From assembly GCF_954871325.1 (NCBI RefSeq), contig NC_088776.1, positions 63,574,954 through 63,638,953 of the forward strand: a stretch of 64,000 nucleotides of DNA, given 5' to 3'. Origin of the DNA: Gordionus sp. m RMFG-2023. Taxonomy: Eukaryota > Nematomorpha > Gordioida > Chordodea > Parachordodidae. Shown here in pieces: positions 1 through 12,584 of this stretch. The notes beneath the pieces were generated by a model. It was not told the origin of the DNA, did not search any database, and saw nothing but the letters and a program-made list of their open reading frames with translations. Numbering within the stretch: the stretch's first letter is position 1; each line of letters begins with the position of its first letter. The position numbers and the translations under genes are program-made.

Positions 1-1357
1 TGACTCTTGTCCATTTATAATTTTATATAAGGAAATATATTATATATACTTTATATTAAAAATTAAGGTTTTTTATAAGTCTTTTGCAAATACATTATTT
101 TTTTTTAAAAAAAATGGTTTATCATTCAAAAACTATTTAGGCGAAGACAAAATAAGTGTTGTTAAAATACCTAACTATGACCAATCTCTATTGTGGATTA
201 TTCAAGCTTTTAGCCTAAAAAAAATGAATTAAGTCTCTAAGCAGAGTCTCAGCTCGAAGAGATTGATTGGAATATTTTTGGTTAAAAACATGGCTACACT
301 GTTTTATGGTTGACTAAAGTTAGGTAGTTTAGCGAATATTAGACAAAATAATTGTCACTGTTAATTTTTTTTTCTTCTGCCATTGCTAATGTTTTAAAAA
401 GGTGGCTATAAATAATGGTAAGTAGGACGAGGTATATTATGATAGTTTTAGACACCGTGTGGCGGAAAATTAAAAAATTGTATCATTTCATTAAAATCCG
501 CCATTTTAAAATGACTTTCTATAGGGGGCGTCTATTGCAGCCTATGAAATTGATTACAGCTGATTACGTAAATAGATTCCATGTTAAAAAATATATATCA
601 TTATTTTAGCTTATTAATACAACAGAGGCCTGCCAGTACAAAAAATTTATATTATTTGTTTTTATTTATATTTTACGTTTCTGATATATAAAAAAAATAT
701 GGATTCAAATTGATTCACGCGATAATACAATGAATAATAATTATTTCGTAACACTGGTAGATATTACTCATTCTCTCTCGAAAAATATATTGAGGGACAA
801 ACGTCTAATAAAATCAATCAATCATAAAAACTTTTATATCATTTGTTTAAAGTTTTTTTAAATTAGAAAAATCTATAAAAAAAACGGAAATAGATGTATT
901 GTAAAATTAGGAAAATGAGGGAATGATGGAAGGGGGGGGGGGGTGTTTTAAAAATATATATTAAACACTGGAAAATTTTATGTATAATATCTTAAATATA
1001 TAAATACTATTTTAACCTTATTTAGTGCAAGCTACCAATAGTATTATATATATTTTTTTTTATTCTTATCCATAATTACCCATACTAATTTCCCTGCAAA
1101 AAAATTGATTATTTCTTTCATATTTCATTTTTTTTTGGAACATCAATTTTACAACCACATTTAAGGGATGTTTATCTTGATCTAAATGTTATAAAAAAAA
1201 TTACATCAGTATACTATATATGTTTTTGGTTCCTTATAAAATTAAGATAGTTATTATATTAGGACTTTAATAAAATGGGAACTTGATTTTGAACGAAATT
1301 TACCCTCAATGTATTAAAAAACTAACAGGAAGAGTGTACCTACCTTTTGAATTTCAG

Positions 1358-1392
<35 letters not shown>

Positions 1393-3239
1393 TTATCATT
1401 AATTTTTTACAAACTATTCCCCAAATTTATATTTTGCCTCTATTCTTCATGCGATAAATGATTGCTTTAAGCTTTTTCAAAAAAATTTTTATACATGCCT
1501 AAATTAGCAATACGAGTAGTATTGCTAATAATAAAAGGTACGAGATAATATTTTATTTTGAAGGTTATTAACAAAAATTAGGTATGTTGTAGAGAGGTTT
1601 AGAAAAAAAATTCAGGGATAAGTTTCATAGATCCCAATATTTTTTTAGCAAATTCATAAGAACTTCACTTATTTTATAGCTAGCATTTTTTATTAATTTA
1701 ATAAGGACACCTAATTTTGCTAAAATTATATTTCAGCCTGTATGGAGGAAGCACATACTCCGCAAATTTCAGAAAGATTTGTCATTAATTTTGACGTAAA
1801 TTTTAATTTACATGAAGAATATGCAATATGTATATATATATAAATTATCTAATGTAGTCCAAGTAATATTCTAGGGTTGCTTTTTTCTTTGCGAAATTCG
1901 TTTATAGATGTCTTTGTAATGTCATTCATTATTTCTCTAAAATCAATGGATTTTTTTAAAATATAATATGTTCTCTAATAATTGACCCTTTCTAAACTGC
2001 TCCATTATTCTATATCAGTTCTATTAGTGTCTATGTTCTAAGATTCTGCAACCTAACAACATAATTATATCCCTTTATATAAATAAACGATTATATTTAA
2101 GTTATTCAATTTACAAGGACTTCTATATAATGAATTTACTATATACAAGATTAAACGCTTTTATAATTAAATAATATTACATCTATACCCTCAATATAAT
2201 GCAATAAACCTTTAATATATAATATAATCTATATATAACATTCATGAGTAATCATTTTTAATTGAACAAATCAATTTTCACAGGAGTTTTTATCGTAGAT
2301 TTGTGCCTATAGAATGAATTGTATTTAATATGACATACCAAATTATAGCTTTTGGTATGAATTTACATTAGCGTTATTCTTGAAAACTATGATAATCTAA
2401 ATTCACATCTTACTTGATATATATATATTAGTTTAATGCATCGTTAGTTCACCTTAGTTAGTATGGAATATATTGAATCCCCTAGATAAGTTATCATTAA
2501 GTATCACACACACACTCTTATAAAGCTAATTGGGGAAAAAAAATTAGAACATTTCTAACTATCTTTTATATATAAAAAAAAACATAAAGCTATTTAATTG
2601 CCAGCAAATAAAAGGTTCTATATTGGATATTGAGGAATCGTTTACTATGCCAAGAATGATAATGATAGGGCAAGCGGAGTTAAGTTAGAAATAAGTTTTT
2701 ATAACTCCGTTTTTCCTTCCTTGTATCAGTTTCACATAGTTGCCCACAGTTTTATAACATCTGGCTGGTTCTGAACTTATATTTTATAGAATTTTAGAAA
2801 AATAGAGATTTTGACAGTTTTTTTTTCTTCTTAATTCCCTGACTTTATCACACAAAGCGCTATTTATTAGCAAAGTGATTTCGCTCAATTTGTCGCAAAT
2901 TTAACCCGTTTAATAACAAGATATCAAAATACATTTCTAAAAAAAATTTAAACAAATTAATTTTTTCTTTATTAATACATTAACATAGACATATTTCTGT
3001 ATAAAAATTTTTATTTAAAAATAATCATTCATCATACGATTTTTTTGAATGTTCCCAAAATAAAACATTGGGAGGTAAACGAGTTCATTGAGCATTTTAT
3101 ATGCAGAAATTAGTACACATCACACTTATATGTCGTTATTTATCTTTTAACATTTGCAACAACTTTGACAATTTGACCTATAACTTTTCCCTACTTATCG
3201 GATTGATGGGCATCTTATCATCCTTGATATCTGGGCCAA
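1..3239. other. AT-rich non-coding DNA
   Basis: No convincing coding exon was seen on either strand. The longest open frame here (from 415, 64 codons) has no recognisable domain and lies in low-complexity AT-rich sequence. Apart from a TTTC microsatellite near 1.36 kb and several homopolymer runs, including a G run near 931, nothing is recognised. Confidence 0.6.
1357..1393. repeat. (TTTC)n microsatellite
   Basis: About nine uninterrupted CTTT/TTTC units are read directly from the sequence. Confidence 0.9.
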
Positions 3240-3960
3240 AACAGTCGAAGACTTCGTACAATGTCTACCTCGAGAAAGTCAGAAAATGGGCACCACCTTC
3301 ATTATTTTCTCCGCAGTTGAAGAGGATAATCATTCAAAAATCTATCTAATAAATCAATTGCTCCCATATGTTAGAATGTGATAATATTTATAAATACCTT
3401 ATGTTTAGAACTCCATTGCTTAACTTTATTTAGAGGATTTCCTTGCTACTTGTTTAAGACTGCTATTGGACTACCAATCTTTTATCACTGAAGGTTTCAT
3501 AAGTTCCTATGTGACTTTTTTTCATTGGTTTTTGTATCTAACAGACATTTTTCGGTTCGATTTATGCAGACTGTTACTGTGCAACCTAAACCTCTTCTCC
3601 TAGTATTACGTAAAGTAAAATAATTATCTAAGAATAGTGTCATGTCATGTTTTTGAACATTAGAAATAACACTTGTTAATTTTTCTCGGGACTCATTCAG
3701 CAAGAGAACGTTGCTAACCTTCTCGGTATAAATATCAAAATTAAAAGGATATACACAAGATGAAGATAAAGCACAAACTTTACCTCCAAATTACATTGAC
3801 TTTTCTCACATAAAGATGTATATTGGTTTAGCTTCCATAATAGGGGATCATTTGTTCGTGCAGACTTCTATCACAAATTATTGCAAATTTTTTTTGATCA
3901 ATAATATCTAAAAATGGTATAATCATCGCTAATTTATCAGTTTTATCGAAAATTGTTAGC
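3240..3960 (-). pseudogene. piggyBac-type transposase remnant
   Basis: Read on the minus strand, short blocks follow the order of a piggyBac (PGBD) transposase core: a DRSLHEQMIPYYG block, an FDIYTE block, LFLDNYFTLRN followed by GLGCTVTVCINRTEKC, then KQWSSKH and MGAIDLLDRFLNDYPLQLR. In known piggyBac proteins the matching blocks carry DEQMIPFKG, the catalytic-region DNYFTS and the HMGGVDLMDQ segment. The blocks lie in several reading frames, with stops between them, and only the middle one (about 3497-3770) is open for any distance. No start, no N-terminal domain and no TTAA-flanked ends were found, so this is an old, dead and truncated copy. The assignment rests on motif order, not on an alignment. 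Confidence 0.6.
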
Positions 3961-5451
3961 CAGATGAAAATATCACTTAATTTGTATAAAATATGAACCT
4001 ACATCCATATCTTGTCTAATAATACGTCTACAGTTGTTTTTAAATAAAATAATTTCATGATGGCTATAAAAAATTTTACATATAAATATTATACCGTATA
4101 TCTTTGGGGAAATCTATATCTCTGAGGTCAATATTTTAAAGAATTATTAGTTTAACAAATGAGTTATATTATAAAATATATAATTATTTTTTTAAATTAA
4201 AAAAATATATCTGAAATCATACCATTTACAAATTTTAAAAAAAACGTATAAATTTAACAAAAACATGTTCAAAAATTTTTGTTTGATTCTTAGAAAGAGA
4301 AGAATATGGCAAGACAGGCTTTTAATTCATAAATCGCAAAGCAAAAGAATTATCTAATGCCAGATGTTCCAAAAATCAAACATTTGTGATAAATGGGCTA
4401 TAATAAATTTTTTTTTTTAATAATAAAATTAAAAAAATTTGAGTTTATTGATTTTAATATTTTTATTTTTTCTTCCAATAGAATATATATGTAAGTTTAA
4501 TCTTTTATTTACTTATTTTATTTATAGTGAAATATATAATAGGAATACAATTAAAATCAAATATCAAAATTATTTAACCCTAATTTAAAATTTATGATCA
4601 CTTTCCACGAATCATATGAGCCTAATATTAACTTAATAATTTAGGTATGTTAGAGTAGATATTTATTGTGTATCAAATATCTTTGAATCATAATCATATA
4701 TTTTTTTTCTATAACTTTATTTCGTATCAAAGTAGCTATCATATTATATCATAAATCCCATTTCCAAAATATATATAACTATCTCTCAAAAATCAAAAAC
4801 ATATCTTTTCTATTATATATATTTCAATCATTGAAGTTAAACAATAATAAAATAAAATAAAATGTAATTTAAACGATGATATTATTAACTGAAATTTAAG
4901 TTTAGCAATAAAATAAACAAAATCAAAACTAAATATAAATCTTATAATATTTTTGGTTATTGCCTGCCGTAAGACATTATAAATTTAAAAACTAAATATC
5001 ATTTAAAATAAAACTTAAAATTTAAAATAAATATATATATAAATTAACAGTAAATCAAAATTGTTAACTGTGCATCTGTTTGTAAATATTATTTTTATAT
5101 CATTAAAATGCATAACATTTTATTTAAAAAAATTAAACTAATATTTTTAATATATATATTTATATCAGATGGAAATGGTAAACCAATTTTATTTATTCAA
5201 TTACAAATGTTTATATTAAAGTTGGGAGGAATGGATTAAGCTAATTTTAATATTCCATTTCTTTTTTCTACAACCAATCCTTCTGTACCCCGCCAAAAAC
5301 ACTTGAACAATTTTCGATTTATCATAAGAATTGGTTTTAATATTATTTAGAAAATACGTTTCATCTAAATATTAACGTTCTCTCCTTACAATCCAAATAT
5401 TTAACGAATCTTATAAAAATTTAGTAATTTTCGTAAATGAGAATCTCTGTA
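3961..5451. other. AT-rich non-coding DNA
   Basis: Very AT-rich sequence with many A/T runs and no open frame worth calling. It may contain the outer part of the piggyBac copy, but no terminal repeats could be found. Confidence 0.5.
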
Positions 5452-5459
5452 GTTTTAGG

Positions 5460-8206
5460 CAGGGTTGGCATGTCGGTCAATTGACCGGTCAAATTCGGTC
5501 AATTGACCGGAGGAGTATTTGACTGGTCAAATACGGTCAAATACTCTAAAATATTAATGGCGAATAAATATTTTGATATAATTAAATAGTATGCATTAAA
5601 AGCATGTTTATCAATCTTATTATTTTTTTATTAAAATATAAATATGTAATTTTTCTAAATATAGTAATATTTTTAGTTATTTTTTTGCCTAATCATTGCC
5701 GTTTCTCGCCTTCTTTATTTTTTTCAATTCATTTTTCTTAAAAAAAATAAAAATACCCGATTTATCATAATCATAATATAATTTTTTCATTCTTATTTTT
5801 TAATAAATTTAAATTTTATTTAATATTTAGCCGAGTATAAATTATATTAATTCTCATTTGTTTTACTTACACTTGCTATATTTGGTTTTTAAAATTAATT
5901 TTCATTTTAATTGTTCTGGTCAGATTTACGGAATATTATTCAATTCTGGTAAAAAGTTTATTATATTATATTTATAATATTAAGAAATTATTGGAATAAT
6001 TGGTCGATAATTATAAAATAGTTAAGATTGATTAACTTTACAATAATCAAAATCATTTTTTGTTAAATTTATATATATTAGGGATTATGGTCAAACCAAA
6101 GCATCATGTTTGGAAACATTTTCAAGAAGTACGCGATGGTAAATCAGTTAAAGCGGTGTGCAAGTTTTGCAAGATGTCCTATATCACCCACGTTGATAGA
6201 ATGGTCAAACATTTATTAAGCAGCTGTACTATGTGCCCTGTTATAATTAAGGAAAAATTTTATTCAAATTCCAAAATATCAACCTCTACAAAAAATATCA
6301 CAAATGTAATTTGTAATACTTCTAAGTCTAACTCTAATGAAGAATTGGGTGAAATTAGTGAGAATGATTATCAAATGAACAATATTTTGTCTTGTGACTC
6401 AGGAGAATTTGATTCCCTTATTTCTAATCAATCTACAAGCAAGGCGATTAAATATAAATCTCAATCTTGTATAACCGGTTTCATAGATAGAATTAATCCC
6501 AAAGAAAAAAATGAGCTGGATCAATTGTTTGCAAAGGCTGTATATGCGAGCAATTTACCTTTCCACATCACTGAAAATCCCTACATCCAAGAATTTTTTA
6601 AAAAAATACGTCCTATTTACACATTACCCAGGAGAAGGCAGCTGGCTGGATATCTTCTAGACAAAGCGTCAGGTGATATGGAGGTGAGAGTTGCAGATAT
6701 AATAGATAAAGCTCCTTACTTATCAATTGTATCAGATGGCTGGAGCAACATTAGAAACGAGAGTATTTTTAATTTTATGGTGATGACGCCTGTTCCAGTG
6801 TTCTACAAATTTCTAAATACTGAGGAAAATCGCCATACGGCAGATTATATTGCCCAGGAATTTAAAAATGTAATTCATGAATTGAATCCGATAAAAATAT
6901 ATTCTTTAGTTACTGATAATGCCGCTAACATGAAAGCAGCCTGGAGAATTCTAAAATCTGAATCTATTTATAATCATATACAATGTTATGGTTGTGCAGC
7001 GCATACATTGCAGTTATTCTTTCACGATTTTGAACGTTTGGACGCCTTCAGTGACCATATTTCAATAATTAAAAAAATTGAGAAATTTTTTAAGAATAAA
7101 CACATACCAGCTGCAGTATCTTCCCGTAATAAGAATCTTCATGGCATACCATCTACATTAAGTACAATTAGCCAAACAAGATGGGCATCGTCAATAAAAT
7201 GTATGGAGCAAATTCAAATATGCAAGAAAGCTCTAAAAGCATCAGTTGTTGAAGAAGCTGTTTGTGATAATTGTCCCATAGAAATTACCAATAATATATT
7301 AAACAAAGAATTTTGGACGAAAAATTTAAAATTTTTAGCTATACTCCAACCTTTAGCTACCTCATTGTTGAAAATGCAAGGGGATACATGTACTTTGGCC
7401 CAAGTAAAAAACGAGATGCTTAATTTGGAAAAACACATAATACAATCATGCCCTGATTCTATATTTTCTCCATCTCAAGAAAAAAAAATTAAGGTTATGT
7501 TTGAAAAGAGAAAAACTGATATAAATACATGTGCTCACAATGCTGCTTATTTATTGGACCCCCAATATCAAGGGGAGCATCTTACTAATACTGAATTTGA
7601 TGAAGCATGTAATATAATACAAGAATTGGGTATTTTACAAGGTGGTGATAATCAAAATATTTTGAGTAATATAGTAAATTTCAGAAGCAAAAGCGGTATA
7701 TTTAATAGCCATAATATGTGGAAAGTTGTAACTTCCATAAGAAACAATCAAATTTCGGCCTCAAGTTGGTGGAATGCATTTTGCCCACCTTGCCCATTAA
7801 GAGAAGTCGCTAATATTTTACTAACATTTCCTAGTTCGACTTCTTCTTCTGAAAGAAATTGGTCGGTTTGGGGCAATATTCACACGAAAAACAGAAATAG
7901 ATTAAAGGCTTCTACAGCAGGAAAATTAGTAAGAGTGTATCATAATTTAAGATTGATTAAAAATATTAAAGAAAATAATGATATTGAATATGAATCGGAA
8001 CAAGACTCTTCCACGGAGGGTGAAACATTGACTATAGAATGAATTAAAAAATATTATGATATTTATTATTATACATAGATTTATTATAATATTATATAAA
8101 TGCAAAATAAAGTTAATATTGGTGTAAAAAACATTTATTTGAATTTGACCATATTTGACCGGTCAATTGACCGAATTGTATTTGACCGGTCAAATGCACA
8201 ACCCTG
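5460..8206 (+). mobile_element. Complete autonomous hAT transposon (2747 bp)
   Basis: The left end begins CAGGGTTGGCATG and the right end finishes GTGCACAACCCTG-like (TGCACAACCCTG), giving short imperfect terminal inverted repeats of hAT type. An exact 8-bp target duplication GTTTTAGG flanks it at 5452-5459 and 8207-8214. Just inside both ends are palindromic subterminal repeats built on GGTCAATTGACC and GACCGGTC, probably transposase binding sites as in other hAT elements (inference). The single gene inside is an open transposase. Perfect duplications, intact frame and recognisable ends suggest a recent insertion that could have been self-mobilising. Confidence 0.95.
6087..8042 (+). CDS. hAT transposase with BED zinc finger
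   Basis: This frame encodes 651 residues from the ATG at 6087; an in-frame TTG further up is less likely as the start. Residues about 5-50 form a BED-type finger (Trp9, Cys25-x2-Cys28, His42-x4-Cys47). The RNase H-like core follows, with SDGWSN and TDNAANMKAAW blocks of the kind that carry the catalytic aspartates in hAT enzymes, then CAAHTLQLF and RWASSIKCM. The C-terminal hAT dimerisation region is clear: WWNAFCPPCPLREVANILL followed by SSSERNWSVWG, which holds the expected acidic residue. Such enzymes cut at the terminal repeats and reinsert the element with 8-bp duplications, matching what flanks this copy. There are no introns. Length and domain order are normal for the family. Of this entry, the motifs and open frame are seen; activity is inferred. 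Confidence 0.95.
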   Translation: MVKPKHHVWKHFQEVRDGKSVKAVCKFCKMSYITHVDRMVKHLLSSCTMCPVIIKEKFYSNSKISTSTKNITNVICNTSKSNSNEELGEISENDYQMNNILSCDSGEFDSLISNQSTSKAIKYKSQSCITGFIDRINPKEKNELDQLFAKAVYASNLPFHITENPYIQEFFKKIRPIYTLPRRRQLAGYLLDKASGDMEVRVADIIDKAPYLSIVSDGWSNIRNESIFNFMVMTPVPVFYKFLNTEENRHTADYIAQEFKNVIHELNPIKIYSLVTDNAANMKAAWRILKSESIYNHIQCYGCAAHTLQLFFHDFERLDAFSDHISIIKKIEKFFKNKHIPAAVSSRNKNLHGIPSTLSTISQTRWASSIKCMEQIQICKKALKASVVEEAVCDNCPIEITNNILNKEFWTKNLKFLAILQPLATSLLKMQGDTCTLAQVKNEMLNLEKHIIQSCPDSIFSPSQEKKIKVMFEKRKTDINTCAHNAAYLLDPQYQGEHLTNTEFDEACNIIQELGILQGGDNQNILSNIVNFRSKSGIFNSHNMWKVVTSIRNNQISASSWWNAFCPPCPLREVANILLTFPSSTSSSERNWSVWGNIHTKNRNRLKASTAGKLVRVYHNLRLIKNIKENNDIEYESEQDSSTEGETLTIE

Positions 8207-8214
8207 GTTTTAGG

Positions 8215-8629
8215 GGAATATGTTCAAGAGGAAATTTTATTTTTTTTTTTAAATAATAAATGCGAATATAATATTCCAGCTATAAAAAAACAAAAAACAA
8301 AATAGGTATCCAACAATGTGAACATGTTTATATAGACAAGAAAGGCCGAATGGCAATTGTTTGTTCAATGCCACCCTTTTCCAGTGTAATATTAATAAAC
8401 CTAAATATTGATTTATTTATAAATATTTTAAGATTATCCATTTAATAATAATTCCATTATTATCAAATTTAACTTTCAAAAAAAAAAATTAATACGATTT
8501 CTTTCAGGGTTAGGTACAGGAATGGATTGCTTTGTTAGTTATATATGTATGTCGTATGGGGATTCGGAATCCGTTGGGATTAGAAATCCGTTGGGATTCA
8601 GAATTCGTTTTTTAATATCCGGTCTAACC
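8215..8629. other. AT-rich spacer
   Basis: No gene seen. A 17-bp tandem doublet containing AATCCGTTGGGATT lies at about 8557-8600; a related GAATTCGTTGGGATT occurs near 19999. Confidence 0.5.
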
Positions 8630-8833
8630 GGAAATGCATTCTAGTATGTGTGTAGAGTATTTCCCCTATAAATTTCAGCCAATTTCGGCCATAGACATTT
8701 TAGTATTTTTCTAATTTATATCGAAAAATCCATATATAAATATTAGTATAAATTAGAAGTAGTTTCTAAAGTTTCCTGGCAAAGTTGGCTGAAATTTATA
8801 GGGCTAAATACTCTACACATACCAGAATACCGG
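8630..8833. mobile_element. Hairpin MITE (~200 bp)
   Basis: The two halves are inverted copies: CCGG...TCTAGTATGTGTGTAGAGTA and CCCCTATAAATTTCAGCCAA on the left are answered by TTGGCTGAAATTTATAGGG and ACTCTACACATACCAG...CCGG on the right. The structure folds into one long hairpin with a short AT-rich loop and has no coding capacity. The superfamily is unknown because no clear target duplication was found. Confidence 0.7.
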
Positions 8834-9436
8834 ATAATTCCCACGATTTATATTTTTTAAAAAAAAAATCAAGCACACTAAATTTTGAATTAAAAAAAAA
8901 CGAACAAACAGATTAATGGTCACGTGATTATGTATGTGGGAGATAATACATGCTTACTTGAAGATCTTAGCAAATTCTCGAATCTTATGAACTCTTACCC
9001 ATATTCAATATACGTCACTATTTTCTTACCCCCAATAGGTGTTATGAGCATCGCTTATGAACACAAAAAAAAAACTGCCAAGAATAAATTATGGATCATT
9101 TTTCCAAAAAAATTTGTGGTGTTTTATATCTATTCTATTATAACTTTTTCTCTCAATTTTAAAAAATGGTGGAATCAGGTGTTTTTATTTTACCAAAATG
9201 GTGGGGGGGGGAGGGGTTATCTTAAATTTTTTTAAAAAAAAATCTTTTTATCAGAATATTTGTTTATATTTAATATATATGATTTGATTTTCAATATAAT
9301 TATATTTATTAATCATTTGGATACAAAAAGAAGAGGGGTGGGTGGATAAAAATACCTTTTAAAAAATAAATAAATATAAATTTTGCGATTAAATATTTTG
9401 ATAGTCGCCATTTACAATATATAATGAAATAACGTT
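8834..9436. other. AT-rich non-coding DNA
   Basis: A 103-codon open frame begins at 8924, but it has no recognisable domain, is hydrophobic and lysine-rich by chance composition, and runs into a G/A tract. It is not called as a gene. Confidence 0.5.
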
Positions 9437-9635
9437 CTTTCTTTCTTCTCTTCTCTTCTCTTCTCTTCTCTTCTCTTCTCTTCTCTTCTCTTCTCTTCTC
9501 TTCTCTTCTCTTCTCTTCTCTTCTCTTCTCTTCTCTTCTTCTTCTCTTCTCTTCTCTTCTCTTCTCTTCTCTTCTCTTCTCTTCTCTTCTCTTCTCTTCT
9601 CTTCTCTTCTCTTCTCTTCTCTTCTCTTTTCTTCT
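9437..9635. repeat. (CTTCT)n pentamer microsatellite
   Basis: About 200 bp of nearly uninterrupted TTCTC units, one strand pure pyrimidine, with one phase slip (CTTCTTCTC) near 9540. Confidence 0.97.
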
Positions 9636-10546
9636 CTTATTTAATCGGAAAATTAATATGCTTTATGCATTCGAAAACCTGCATTCAACAAAAAAGAAAA
9701 CTTAAAAAGTAAAAACCACATTTCCCGAGAAACTAAAATATGAGGAAATTTCAGAGGAAAACAATGAAATTGGACATTTCATTTTATTTTTTTAAAAAAA
9801 ACATACAACCAATATTGAATTTTTTTCTTTTAGACTTCTTCATGTATAATGAGGAATTCAACGTAAATAGGATTGATATTCATTACAGTTAGAACAATTA
9901 GAAAAAAATTCATCATCGATTATATATTTAAGGCTTTCTAAAATTCCAAATAATAATTAATAAACAAGAGAAAATTAAATTACTTATTGTTTAAAATAAC
10001 ACAGCCATTAATTATGAACAAGAAATAGAAGATGCAAAATTTAATTTATTAATATATATGTAATTAAATTCAAAATAATTCTAAAATTAACATAAATAAA
10101 ACTAAAAAAACGTATAAGAATATTAAATCAAACTAAGAATGGAAGTTTCCCTTTTCATTTTTCTTTCTTCTATCGCTAAATTTAGTGTTGATAAAATGGC
10201 TCGTTTTAGGCCGATTTTTTAAAAACAACTCAACATTATAGCTAGGAAAATATTGCCTGAGAGTCGAGATTTTGTCATGTGATGTTCAATCCTATGTGCC
10301 ATCTGTGAGCTTAATCTTTTAGGCTAGCATAATATTGTTTTACGAATAAAAATATTGAGTTAGCCCAACAACGCTTATTACATTTTGGATTTGAGTATTA
10401 GATATCATCAATAATTATTTTATATAATTGTCATTTAATTTTGCTTTACAATTTAAAACATTTCAATCATCTTTTTACAAATATTTTATATATTTTAAAA
10501 TTAAATGTTTCTTTAAAAATCAATAATTAAATTTTTATTTTTTTTT
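9636..10546. other. AT-rich non-coding DNA
   Basis: No coding or repeat signal recognised. Confidence 0.5.
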
Positions 10547-10640
10547 GCAATACACGTATTCGACACTTATAGAAATTGGTAAAAAGCAAATATTTAATTT
10601 GTTTCTCAAAAAAAGGTTTAAAAAAAATATATTTAATATT
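10547..10640. repeat. Dispersed repeat, inverted partner at window end
   Basis: This stretch (TGCAATACACGTATTCGACA then AAATTGGTAAAAAGCAAATA) matches the reverse complement of 63907-64000 with few differences. It is a transposon end or another dispersed repeat of unknown class. Confidence 0.8.
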
Positions 10641-11196
10641 TAATTTGAGAAAACTGGGAAATAATTTATAAAAATATTAATAAACTAAAAAGAGATTTTG
10701 AAAATTTTTTTGAGCAAATACTTAAGGAAGGAAAATATTTTTTCATAATTTAACCTAAAAATGCCAAATTAAATGACCATCTCGTCGTGTATATCAAAAT
10801 TAATTATATAACTTTCACAAAGGAATTTATTATACATTTGGCAAAATCAATCAAGGTTCTTCGCTAAAAGAACAATAACCCCCGAGATATAAGATGATTT
10901 CCTATCATATTTATTCATAATTAATTATAGGTATTTACGAATATAAGTGCAACATATTTTTTTAAGTTGTGCCTAATTGGTAAATATTTTGGGAAGATGT
11001 TTTGATTGAGGTATATTATGTAGAATAACAAGAAAGTCAAAGCTAACGCTTAAACTAGGAGTTGGTTTAATTGCTTTTCTCTACAACATATATAAATGAT
11101 TGTGATACTATAAATGAGCGTGACTTCCATTAAACAAATAATTGAAAAACAGAAAGAAAAAAACAATATTTTTTTTTTGATTTTGGTCGATTTTTT
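10641..11196. other. AT-rich non-coding DNA
   Basis: No gene or structured repeat recognised. Confidence 0.5.
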
Positions 11197-11380
11197 AGCA
11201 ATATCATTGTTTTATGATAGGTTTATAATAAAAGTATTAATTTATACAGCAATACATTTTGTCCAATTTCAGTTTAATAGATAACCCTAGCAATATCATT
11301 GTATTATAATAGTTCTAGGATAAAAGTAATCATTTTTACAACAATGCATTTTGTCCATTCAATTTAATCGATGACCCCCC
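11197..11380. repeat. Two-copy tandem duplication (~95-bp unit)
   Basis: Two adjacent copies start with TAGCAATATCATTGTTTTAT and CTAGCAATATCATTGTATTA and both run through an ATTTTGTCCA...TTTAAT segment, with moderate divergence. Confidence 0.75.
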
Positions 11381-12265
11381 TAATTTATCCTGGTCGTCGC
11401 CTACCACCCTTAAATGCTACCCATCTATATTTAAATTTATTGTAAAAATAAAATTAAAAAGAGTATCAATAAATTATTCAACCCTCACCCCCCCCCCCCT
11501 TATAAATTTATACTAACCACAGTCTACCCCCCTAAATGTATGATGGCAAATTGTTCCTATCCAACCCACCCCCTCCTGCTCATATGGCAATTTTTCATAT
11601 TCACTTAATTGTTCATTAGATAGAATTTATTAAAATAACCATTAAAATATATTAAATTTATATCACCGTCGTATTTTGGTATTCACCAAAATTAATATTA
11701 GTTTCTCATTTATCTTTTGTATAAATTTTAATCAAAACAAGACTTACTCACCAAGAGAAATTTATTCATAAGTTTGTTTAAAATAATTTATAGATGAAAA
11801 TGCAGATCGAGATTAGACAGTTATTTGAGGGGGCAGAGGAAGAAACTACTAGGAATACTATTCTAGCAATGATCCACAGATGATTTCAGCTCAGCTGATC
11901 CTATACCAATCTGGCATAGAATGATTTGTTAAAAGGAGCGTTGTACTCATTTTGAAAACCAATTTGATAAACCATATCTAGATTCGAATCCCAATAATTA
12001 TTTGGAAGAGAGAAATTCTGAAAAATTTTTACTAATTTCAAATGATAAATCAGTTATAATTCATGATATTTATCTGAATTTGAAAATATCTTTATAGAAT
12101 ATAATACACTTTTGTCATCAAGTATTCCTGTGGAGCGCTATTTTCCAAAGCAAATACATTCTAACTAAATATTTTAGATGTCATAATATTATTTACAAAA
12201 AAAATTAGCAATATAGAATAATATTATCTAATATAAAATTATATTAAATTATAAAAAAATTAGTC
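11381..12265. other. Non-coding DNA with C-rich runs
   Basis: No gene seen. The stretch contains pyrimidine-rich runs (a C run near 11490 and CCCACCCCC near 11565). Confidence 0.5.
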
Positions 12266-12584
12266 TACAAGAAATAATAAAACCTTACTTGAAATCCACT
12301 AACTGAATAATTTTAACTACGAGAAAAATAAACCTTACCTGAAATCCACTAACTGACTCAAATTACAATTTAAGGGAACTATAACTCAAAACAGTTATTT
12401 TATAACAACACGATATTTTAATTCGAATATTTTATTCAAGAAAAATTACATCAGTTTCTTTTAAAAAAAATAATAATAATCATATAATCATCTTCCTTTT
12501 TATAAAGAAAATATATATATTTTAAAAGCCAATTTTAAATGATTGACATATATAAAAAAACAATCTATAACATTTACGACATGT
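12266..12584. repeat. Direct repeat copy A (~280 bp)
   Basis: From TGAATAATTTTAACTACGAG (12304) to AACATTTACGACA (12584) the sequence is almost identical to 14078-14352. Copy A is preceded by an extra partial copy of its own start (GAAATCCACTAACTGA occurs twice, about 53 bp apart). The units begin TG and end CA like LTRs, but no target duplication, primer-binding site or polypurine tract was found, so an LTR identity is not supported. Confidence 0.8.

Noticed and set aside
8924-9235. 103-codon gene candidate
   Set aside because: No domain, AT-driven composition and simple G/A and T runs within the frame.
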